The notes beneath the pieces were generated by a model. It saw nothing but the letters and a program-made list of their open reading frames with translations. It did no database searches and had not been told where the DNA came from. Below are positions 56,886 through 64,000 of a DNA stretch of 64,000 bases, piece after piece (the first letter of the stretch is position 1; each line of letters opens with the position of its first letter). Source of the DNA: Metarhizium brunneum (Eukaryota; Ascomycota; Sordariomycetes; Hypocreales; Clavicipitaceae); contig NC_089427.1 of NCBI RefSeq assembly GCF_013426205.1, forward strand, positions 3,720,001 through 3,784,000. Reading direction: 5' to 3'. The position numbers and the translations under genes are program-made.

Positions 56886-57923
56886 TCACAATCCCTCTCT
56901 GGCCAGCATATCTGCAATGCCCAGGTAAAACGCCACGGCATTGAACCTCCTCCTCCCCATCCACCCTCTCACCACCCACCGCAGCCTATTCGGCCAGTTA
57001 ATCAAGTCGAGGTGATTGACGCCCACCAGCGTCCCCTGATAAGCGCCCCAGCGCGCGCTCTGCACGCTCACCAGCCCGTCGTTGGCGCCCTCAGCCGCGC
57101 CCACGATCCTCCCCGGGACGCGGAACGGGCTCAGCAGCGGCGGGGGGCCCGCCACCGCCCCGTACGAGAAGTACCTGACGTCCGGGTCGTCCGGCGTGGC
57201 CGGGTTGAACTCGCGCCGCATGTACGCCGTCGTGAGCTGCGCAAAGGCGCTCGTCTCGAGGCCCGCGCGCTCGAGCACCCCGTACACGCGCGGGAGGTAC
57301 AAGGGGCCGGCCTCGGCGCGCAGCACGTAGTCGGCAAACGGCGAGCCGCGGTGCGGGCTGGACACCGTGGTCAGCGAGGCGACCCTCACGGGGAGCCCGC
57401 GCTGCCGGAGGGTGTGCGCAATCATCCAGCGCGCGTCGAGGCCGCCCATGCTGTGGGCAACGATGTTGACGCCCGCGGCGGCGTCGACGCCCGACCGGGT
57501 AATCTCATCCGCGAGCCGGGAGGCCCTGTCGGCGATGGAGCTCGACGGCGGGACGGAGGCGGCGACGACGGTTGCGCCCTGCGCCGTGAGCGCCTCGCGG
57601 ATGCCGTGCCAGTAGTGGATGCGTGGGAAGGGCGGCACGTGCAGCTCTGAGAAGCCGAGGAGGCCGTGGGCCAGCACGATGGGGTGTTTGGGCGTTGCTG
57701 GGGAGTGTCAGATTTTGTTTTCTTTGCGGACGAGGAACGGGGGAGGACTGGACGGACCGTAGTGTTTGCGGATGGCGGCGTAGTCGTCCTCGATTTGTCG
57801 GCCGATGTCGCGGATGCGAGGATCTCGCGCGCGCGAGAGGCGGCGGCTGCAGGAGAATTGGCGGCGGATGGGACGCGTGCCGAGGGAGGCGAGCGATGCG
57901 CTTCGCTGGGCGCATTTGCTCAT
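56886..57923 (-). CDS. Mitochondrial-type triacylglycerol lipase (alpha/beta hydrolase)
   Basis: Two exons: 57923-57758 and 57697-56886 (978 nt, 325 residues), joined by a 60-nt intron (donor GTCCGT). The first 30 residues are rich in Arg/Ser and lack acids (SLGTRPIRRQFSCSRRLSR), which suggests a mitochondrial targeting peptide. The hydrolase fold starts HPIVLAHGLLGF, with the HG oxyanion motif. The nucleophile elbow AHSMGG lies near residue 139; likely triad partners are the Asp in EGANDGLVS and the His in GVNHLDLI. It should hydrolyse acylglycerols, and similar fungal proteins are annotated as lipase 2 or mitochondrial lipase. Very high G/C at third positions. The promoter lies in the 370 bases before the arrestin stop. 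Confidence 0.88.
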
Positions 57924-58295
57924 CTCGGCATTGCGAGTTTGGGGATTTGGATGCTTGGGAGGGAAGCCGTCAACGGTGGTTGTGAGCTGAGTGTTGGTGG
58001 GTTGGTCCTGACGAACGGGGCTGACGTCATCGGATGGAGCTTGGTTATGTCCGGTTGTGCACATGCCGTGATGTGACTGATAACGGGGATTTTGTTGACC
58101 ACAATGGCGTAATGTGCACAATGCTTATTGGATTATGGATTCATATTATACGCTGCTGCTATGAAACAGTGTCTTATTCATGTAACAACCTGACCGTCTA
58201 TGAGGCTACCCGTGCTTGAACCAAGGAAACCCACCCCCCAAACTCCCGTTGCAAAATCCCTTCATGCCGTCGTTATCACGTAACGAGCACCCTCG
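57924..58295. other. Spacer between arrestin and lipase genes
   Basis: 372 bases; both genes are on the minus strand, so this is arrestin 3' sequence plus the lipase promoter. The lipase frame stays open upstream, but no splice join supports a longer start. Confidence 0.55.
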
Positions 58296-59990
58296 TCATC
58301 TCTTCTCCGCAGGCATTTGGCTTGGTGCGTTCTCGTTGGTAACGCCACTGTATGCTGGTCGGGGCTGCATTCCGTCAAATGGTCCGGACAAGTTCTCGGC
58401 TATTGCCTCATCGTAGCTTGGCGGTGCATCGTCGTATGGCGGTACTGTTTGCCCAGGCAGTAGCTGAGGAGGGTACAATGGATCTTGTGGTGGCCGCTGT
58501 GGCATTTGCGGTCTCGGCGCCTGGGGCTGATGCAGGTTCGGCATCTGGTTCTGAGTGTGCGGCGGACCAACTGGTGAGCTGGGTGCCGAATTGCCTGGTC
58601 TTGGTGGCAGTTGCGGGGGGATATTGAGTGTCGCCCGACCAGGCCGAGTATTTCTAGCGGCCCTGACAAGTTCGGGCGGCGGTGTTATGCCCGAGAAGAC
58701 TTCTGTCGCTCCAAAGTGCAAAGGGAGGAATATTGTCTGAGGGTGGTTGCTGATGAAATTGGACTTGGCCTTGCCCCAGCATAGTCCCAGCTTTATTTCC
58801 ACTTCATATCTTCGGGATAGATTGCAGGTGACAAACGACGGAGCAACGGTATTGGGAAGTGGCTTGTCTTTCCACAACGTATCCGGTACGACGACTTCGG
58901 ATCCGACCTCAGCATCTGGACCAGAGGTCAAGGGTATGTTGAGGTCGGTGCTGGAGACGACAACCCAGCGGTTGATCTTTTTGTTGTAGATGTTGTATGT
59001 CCGTACTTCGGTGATGCCAATGAGGTCCACCTGGAACGAGATTAGGTTGACTTGTTCCGGACAGTCGACCAGCTTTTTGGCGATAAGCCGCAGAGGAATG
59101 AGTTGGTTGCATGTGAGAATCGAAGGGTGCGGAAGTCGAGCCGACATCTCGATGGATGGCGCCGGCGCCATGCCTGGTGAGTCGACACCGGAACCATTGT
59201 TATTCGAGCTATCGCTGCTGCTCTTCTCTCCCTTCTTTGCGAAAAAGGGGTTCTTCTTTTTACTTTGCGGACCGGGCGATCGTGGCCGAAAGGTAAACGG
59301 ACGACGGGCAAACGCCTCCTGGCCAGTTGGTGCTGGCCTGGGAGGCTCGATGGGAAGAAATTTGTATCCGATTTGATATCTCCAGTTCTCCTTGAGAAAT
59401 CCGGGCCGTTGGACCGTAACTTTTATATAGTAGCGGACTTCGGCTTCCATGGGATACCCTGTCAAGGATGGCGGGAGGGTTCGGGTAACATGCTGAAGGT
59501 GCAGCTGTTTCGTGCCATCCATAACTCGAACTCCACCCATGCCGAATAGTCCGCCCCCGGATCCGAAGCCGCCCACGCCTGCGAGGCCGCCAATCTTGGA
59601 CATGGCCATTGGGTCGCTGCAGGCGTTGTTGATGGGCAGCTTGAACTTGAAGGGGAACTCGTGTTCCCCCGGCTGCAGCGGGAAGGCGCCATATGGGTTC
59701 GAAGTACTTGAGTGGTATTCGTCGGGGAAAACCTGCTGGACCTTGTATAAAATCTTGTGATTCTCGCTCACGATGCTGCCGGGCGGACCAGGCAACGGAC
59801 CTGTCGGTCTGGGGCCAGTCTCTTCATAAGGATTCGGGACTTGCAGAGCAGTGACAGATTCTCCTTCCAGCTTGACGACTATGCTGCCGACTTGCTCGGA
59901 GCGATTGAGCCCGAGGATGATGCGTCCCGTCACATGGTCGAGGTTGGTGAAGAACTCGGGCTGATTGTCGAGAGCTATGCGGATGGACAT
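58296..59990 (-). CDS. Alpha-arrestin (ubiquitin-ligase adaptor)
   Basis: A single exon of 564 residues with a clear ATG. The N-terminal arrestin domain (IRIALDNQPEFFTNLDHVTG) includes a Gly-rich loop (GGFGSGGGLFGMGG) as an insertion. The C-terminal arrestin domain follows a Lys/Ser-rich linker (RSPGPQSKKKNPFFAKKG) and contains LTCNQLIPLRLIAKK and VEIKLGLCWG. The tail is Pro-rich and ends with overlapping PY-like motifs, PPYDDAPPSYDEA, of which PPSY matches the consensus for HECT ligases of the Rsp5 group. Alpha-arrestins link such ligases to plasma-membrane transporters for ubiquitin-driven endocytosis. The client here is unknown. The Lys/Ser linker is a plausible phosphorylation switch. Confidence 0.9.
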   Translation of the reverse strand: MSIRIALDNQPEFFTNLDHVTGRIILGLNRSEQVGSIVVKLEGESVTALQVPNPYEETGPRPTGPLPGPPGSIVSENHKILYKVQQVFPDEYHSSTSNPYGAFPLQPGEHEFPFKFKLPINNACSDPMAMSKIGGLAGVGGFGSGGGLFGMGGVRVMDGTKQLHLQHVTRTLPPSLTGYPMEAEVRYYIKVTVQRPGFLKENWRYQIGYKFLPIEPPRPAPTGQEAFARRPFTFRPRSPGPQSKKKNPFFAKKGEKSSSDSSNNNGSGVDSPGMAPAPSIEMSARLPHPSILTCNQLIPLRLIAKKLVDCPEQVNLISFQVDLIGITEVRTYNIYNKKINRWVVVSSTDLNIPLTSGPDAEVGSEVVVPDTLWKDKPLPNTVAPSFVTCNLSRRYEVEIKLGLCWGKAKSNFISNHPQTIFLPLHFGATEVFSGITPPPELVRAARNTRPGRATLNIPPQLPPRPGNSAPSSPVGPPHTQNQMPNLHQPQAPRPQMPQRPPQDPLYPPQLLPGQTVPPYDDAPPSYDEAIAENLSGPFDGMQPRPAYSGVTNENAPSQMPAEKR

Positions 59991-60231
59991 GGTAGATGGC
60001 GGCGCACAAGCACCATCGGGTGGCGGCGCAAAACGCTTCTTGTAGAAGTGACGAGGGGCAAGAGGAAGACAAAGAGAATGGGATAAATAGGGAGAAATCT
60101 TGCCGATACTACCTCGTCATGTAGACATGCTCTCGTTTGCGTCGCGCCTCAGGTTGGTTGTCGGCCGTGCGACGTGACTGGCGGCTGCGGGATAAAAAGC
60201 GGATGGTTCGGCTGCGCAGAGCAGCCAAGCT

Positions 60232-60240
60232 TACGGAGTA
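60232..60240 (+). repeat. Dispersed motif TACGGAGTA
   Basis: An exact copy, about 240 bases upstream of the arrestin start on the opposite side of its promoter region. Confidence 0.8.
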
Positions 60241-60699
60241 GCCAGATCCCGAAATAGAGGCGGCAGCGGGCTGTGGGTGTTTCTGCCGGGAATACAGTTC
60301 TCAAGCTGTTGCGCAGAGCTTCGGATGGAGAGAGGCGTTGTGGTCGTCGTCGATGTTGACGTCGTTGGGCTAAGCCTCAGCCAAGCCTCAGCCGAAGTGT
60401 CGAGTGGCCGGGTTGTGTGACCTGGTTGTGGCCAGTGTGGCCAGTGTGGGCTCTGGGGCCGCGCGTTGAGCCCATCGATTGGTGGCCAATGGCTGTGCCG
60501 CTTTTTTGCTGCCGTTTGCAGTCGAAGCAACGCCGTGTTTGCAGGCTCGAGACTCGAGAGTGGCATGCGAGCTTGTGTTTTGTCATTTACAAAATATTGT
60601 CGGGCTGGGAATGAACAAAGAAGCCAAGGCTGTCGGTTTGGCACAGTTTCATCAGGCTCACGGTCTTGCCAGCCAGACCAGGGTAAAAGAGAGCTGGTG

Positions 60700-60727
60700 C
60701 TCGGTACTCGGTACTCGGTACTTGGTA
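60700..60727. repeat. Tandem CTCGGTA heptamer
   Basis: Three perfect CTCGGTA units followed by one with a single change (CTTGGTA). It lies 23 bases before an overlapping pair of the TACGGAGTA motif. Confidence 0.8.
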
Positions 60728-60749
60728 CATGCCCAGCTTGCTTCCTCCG

Positions 60750-60765
60750 TACGGAGTACTCCGTA
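60750..60765. repeat. Overlapping inverted pair of TACGGAGTA
   Basis: TACGGAGTA at 60750-60758 overlaps TACTCCGTA at 60757-60765 by two bases, forming a 16-base inverted repeat extended to the left by CTCCG. Confidence 0.85.
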
Positions 60766-61699
60766 CCCAGAAAATGATATGGCTCAGAGGATGGGTGGCC
60801 TGGGCCCTTTTTTCTCTTTTTTCTTTCTTTTTGCTTCACTGCCCGAATGTGCTCGCTGGCACAAGTTTCGGAGCGATCGACTCGGTAGTTACATATGTAG
60901 ACTGATTGTTAATTTAAAGAATCAAGCTGCACCAAGCACACCTAGCACTCGAGGCCAACCCAAGGGGGTACCACGTACCAGGCACAGGGTGTGGCACTGC
61001 AAGGCCTGCACATGTGCATGCTCCAGACTAAAGCCGACTTGCTCCTTCCTTCCAAAACAAAAGCATCATTTCTGGTGTGATGCTGAGACAAGGCGCAGGA
61101 GCCGTTGTTCCGTGGTCAACTGTCATAAATTTTCCTCCTCTGCACATGGAGCACAAGCCGTGCGACTCGTCAGGTCCCGGCATAAAGTCTGGAACAAACA
61201 TCACTTTTTCATGGCCAATCTGTCTGTCCTAGATGCCGTGGGCCGCGCATTGTGATCTGCACATGCGAGTGACATTGCCGTTGAATCACCGGACACGAGC
61301 GCATCAGCCTGTTGTCCATGCGCCTTGACGGCTTCCGAACGCACGCTGTACTCTGTCGGCGGTGTGCTTATTGGCACTCATCACCACCTCGTTGGTCACC
61401 GGCATGCTCGTCGGGCCGCTGTGACACGGTCGAAACTCTTCGTTTCTGAAAGACACCAAAGGCTCTGGTACGCACATCTTGTCCGTCATTGACCGTTTGC
61501 CCACGAGAGATCGCAGGAAATGGCACCAACTAACAGAACTTTGGTCTCAGATCCAGCAGCAAGTGAGCTATTCTTATGGCTTGTTGGCCCGATTCTACAA
61601 TCCCTCGACCATCATCTTCATTGCTCGTGCTCCAACGCCATTGCACGACGGCATCCACCACAAACCAGGAACCACCCAATCACCATGGCTCCTTCGACG

Positions 61700-61708
61700 T
61701 ACTCCGTA
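61700..61708 (-). repeat. Dispersed motif TACTCCGTA
   Basis: An exact copy in the gap before the RTA1-family gene, about 1.06 kb from its ATG. Confidence 0.8.
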
Positions 61709-62655
61709 CGCTTCACACACCTGACTGGAGAACACAAGACCAACACCTGCCTTTCAAATGAGTAGCCATTCTTTGTGCTACCCTTCGCGACGCCACCACA
61801 CGCAGCATGTTCTCTCTCGTTGGCGAAGGGGTCACGGGCACAATCTGCGCAGGGTCTTTAGGTGAGGGATAATGGGGGCAAATCCGCAAATCCCGGCCTG
61901 TTGTGTTCAGTTGTCGATGTCTGGCAGCGGAAGCCAACCCACCAACCACAAGTCTACTTACTATCGTCTCATCCCTGCTCTCAATATGATGCTGTACAAC
62001 GACAGCCTTGTGAGTCTGACACACGCCTGTAGACACTTAGGGGAGGCAGATGCAGAGCCATGTCCGTCGTCCATTCTCGTCGGCCTGAGCTTCGGAGAAT
62101 GGGGAACTTCTAAGCCCCCTCTCTGCTGCTCGTCTTTTGTCTTGCCCAGCAAGTCTCGCCAGCTTACCATTTCCCGCTGATCCATACACAGTGAGTGGTT
62201 CTTGAGACCCTGAGTGCTTGGGGGCGACGGCAGGACCAAACTCCCGGGACCAATATCCTTTCCCTCCGTTTGCTCCCATGGTTTGGCCGGGCCATTTGTT
62301 ATGTTCGCAGACAGAGAACCCACTACTTGTGACGGCGCTGTCGGAAAGCTTTGTTGCGGAAGTAGATTGGGCTCATCTAGAGGTGGCCGAGCCTCGTTGC
62401 TTATCGTAGCAGATTAGTGGATGGTACATATTACGACGGGCTGCGCAATAGCGAATGCGGTACCTTGTGAATCACACCATCTGTCAATCTAGCACCCGTT
62501 GGTGCCGCCAGCATGTATATTCTTGCCATTAACCAACGGCAGCACTGACCGCAAAGCCATCCACGCCCCTTCACCCCCCCCCAACGGCCTGCATGGCCCG
62601 GCTGTTGGGCTGCATGTGTGCCGGTTATCGTTCGCCGTAGGCAGACGCGGGGACG

Positions 62656-62664
62656 GATATAAAC
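62656..62664 (+). promoter_or_regulatory. TATA-like element of the RTA1-family gene
   Basis: GATATAAAC lies 100 bases upstream of the ATG, in a normal position for a core promoter. Based on sequence and spacing only. Confidence 0.4.
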
Positions 62665-62764
62665 AAGCCCTCTCCCCAGAAGGGTTGTTGGACTTGGTGG
62701 CTGTTGCCACTTGCCCAAGCTTTCATATGTGATACGAATATGAAAGACCTGGTCTACATTTATC

Positions 62765-64000
62765 ATGGAGGCCAGCTGCGGCTCATCTTGCCCAGTTCCT
62801 GGAGGCTTTTACAGCTTTAGCCCCAACGTTGGCGGCAACGTCGTGCTACTTGCAATCCACACTCTTCTCTTGCCTGCGGTCCTATACTTTGGTGTGAGAT
62901 TGCGTACTCGATTCTTCTCGTTGACCTTGGCAACAGGTCATCTGCTGAGCTTGCTTGGCTTTGTTGGCAGAGTCTTGCTGCGTCAAACCCCCGACAACCC
63001 TGGGCACTTCCTGCTGTCACTCTTGGGCACAGTGTTGGGTCCATCATTTTTCACAGCCTCGATATTTGTGGTATTCCCGCATATACGTCGTGTTTACGGA
63101 GAACGTCTTGGTCAAAACAAGCCGACACTTGCTGCTTCCACCTTGTTTGGCTTGACTACTGTGGCGATTGCGGTTGAGGTGGTTGGGATTGTGTTTGTTA
63201 CTTACAGATATAACGGTCTATCAGTGAGCTGCATGCTACAAGTGACGTGACGAACAAGGCATCGGGGCTAACTTTTGTTCAGAGAACAAAATGTGCTGCA
63301 ATCGTGCTTGCAGGCTTGAGTGTACAGGCTGTAGCACTGCTGGGGAGTGCAACTGCGTACTTTTGCCTCGTCTTACGATTAAGCTCCGGTGACTGCGTCT
63401 CCGATGGGACACACTCAAAAGTCTACACGTCATCCCAGTTTGGAAGATTTCTTCGAGGTAAAGACGAATGAGCAATGCATGGCTCAAAGGCCACTATCTA
63501 ACCGATTTCTTCCAGGCATTGAGATATCCACCACACTCCTCCTCGCGTATTCAATCTATAGAATCGTTGAGCTAGCCGGCGGTGTGGATGCCGGCTTGTT
63601 TCAGAACGAGGTTGCCTTTATGATAATGGACGGCGCATTGCCCCTGGTATCTGCCACTCTTCTCACAGTTTTCCATCCCGGTGCTGCTTTTGGAGCAGCG
63701 TGGAAGCAAACATCGCCTCGCCGGCCGAATCGACCGAGTCCCTTGCCTCTTGAGGAGGATGAGCATCAGAAGAGCCACAACACACACTATGCCTACGACC
63801 CAAATATCCGTCAACACTTGTCCCCAAGGTCAAACACGTCACAAAAAATGGCAGGGAGTCCGTACGGGCAAGAAATACCGTGCGGACCCTCTGGACTGCC
63901 GTCGAACCCGAGGCCAAACGCGAAGCCGCCAAGTCCAATGGTTCCCTCTCCGAGATCAAATAATTCTACAAACAAGCGTCTCAGTGACAGATCAGAGAGG
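62765..64000 (+). CDS. RTA1-family membrane protein, 3' end outside the window
   Basis: Exons 62765-63223, 63283-63457 and 63516 to beyond 64000; 373 codons are visible, and the last base of the window completes a codon. The protein has the RTA1 family layout: an extracellular Cys-bearing start (MEASCGSSCPV) and hydrophobic helices from GGNVVLLAIHTLLL onward. The helix with LGPSFFTASIFVVFPHIRRVYGE is a typical family signature, and more helices follow after each intron (AAIVLAGLSVQAVALLG, TTLLLAYSIYRIVEL, GALPLVSATLLTVFHP). Introns are 59 and 58 nt, both with CTAAC branch sites. Family members are seven-helix plasma-membrane proteins; yeast Rta1 and Rsb1 are linked to drug resistance and long-chain-base export, and the function here is inferred only by family. 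The C-terminal tail is long, polar and rich in Ser, Pro and Asn. Confidence 0.87.

Larger units (their letters stand above)
59991..62764. other. Divergent intergenic region before the RTA1-family gene
   Basis: A 2.8 kb gap that is rich in the dispersed 9-mer: copies at 60232, 60750, 60757 (overlapping pair) and 61700, plus a CTCGGTA tandem (60700-60727) and a T/C tract near 60810. A 214-codon plus-strand frame from ATG 60611 was judged spurious. The end carries the promoter of the RTA1-family gene. Confidence 0.55.

Noticed and set aside
60611..61255. A 214-codon plus-strand frame
   Set aside because: It contains the dispersed 9-mers, the CTCGGTA tandem and a poly-pyrimidine run. It shows no third-position bias and no domain character, so chance is more likely than coding.
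1..64000. CRISPR arrays, prokaryotic operons, prophage or intact transposons
   Set aside because: No spaced direct repeats, transposase or integrase frames, or terminal repeats were seen; gene structure is eukaryotic throughout.

Overview
This 64 kb window is nuclear DNA of a filamentous ascomycete. Genes are interrupted by short introns (about 45-200 nt) with GTRNGN donors, CTAAC or CTGAC branch points and YAG acceptors. Coding exons favour G/C at third positions, and the proteins resemble those of Sordariomycetes, probably Hypocreales (a Clavicipitaceae-like insect- or plant-associated fungus is my guess from the protein style; the species cannot be fixed from the sequence alone). No rRNA, tRNA, CRISPR, prokaryotic operon or intact transposon was recognised. 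Exon boundaries below were worked out by hand so that every complete model sums to a whole number of codons.

Layout, left to right. A 5 kb stretch without a convincing gene is followed by choline-phosphate cytidylyltransferase (minus, 5042-6565). Then come a C2/EF-hand phosphatidylserine decarboxylase (plus, 9825-13507), a small arginine/serine-rich ORF (minus, 14215-14445) and a large leucine-rich-repeat protein with a PP1-docking motif (minus, 16113-19907). Next are a 2-oxoglutarate/Fe(II) oxygenase (plus, 22705-23933), an acidic protein of unknown function (plus, 25296-26165), ribosomal protein uL18/RPL5 (minus, 26600-27799), a HAD hydrolase (plus, 29016-29989), a Zn2Cys6 transcription factor (minus, 30269-32541) and a MIZ/SP-RING protein (minus, 33392-36913).

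A 4.7 kb gene-poor gap holds one candidate small gene (38512-38898). Beyond it lie a Boi-type SH3-SAM-PH scaffold (plus, 41643-44696), convergent with an FHA-forkhead Fhl1-type regulator (minus, 45808-49299). Then come a four-helix membrane protein (plus, 50512-51120), a MOT1-type molybdate transporter (minus, 51241-52653), a 67-residue membrane protein (plus, 56012-56345), a mitochondrial-type lipase (minus, 56886-57923), an alpha-arrestin (minus, 58296-59990) and an RTA1-family membrane protein (plus, 62765 to beyond the window end).

The content is mostly housekeeping and signalling. Two genes serve phospholipid synthesis (CCT makes CDP-choline, PSD makes phosphatidylethanolamine). RPL5 and the Fhl1-type regulator share a ribosome-biogenesis theme. 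The Boi scaffold and alpha-arrestin belong to polarity and membrane-protein turnover. I see no secondary-metabolite cluster. The most unusual signals are a short intergenic motif (TACGGAGTA or its complement, nine exact copies, none in a gene), a duplicated C-terminal module in the Fhl1-type protein, and several small candidate genes.
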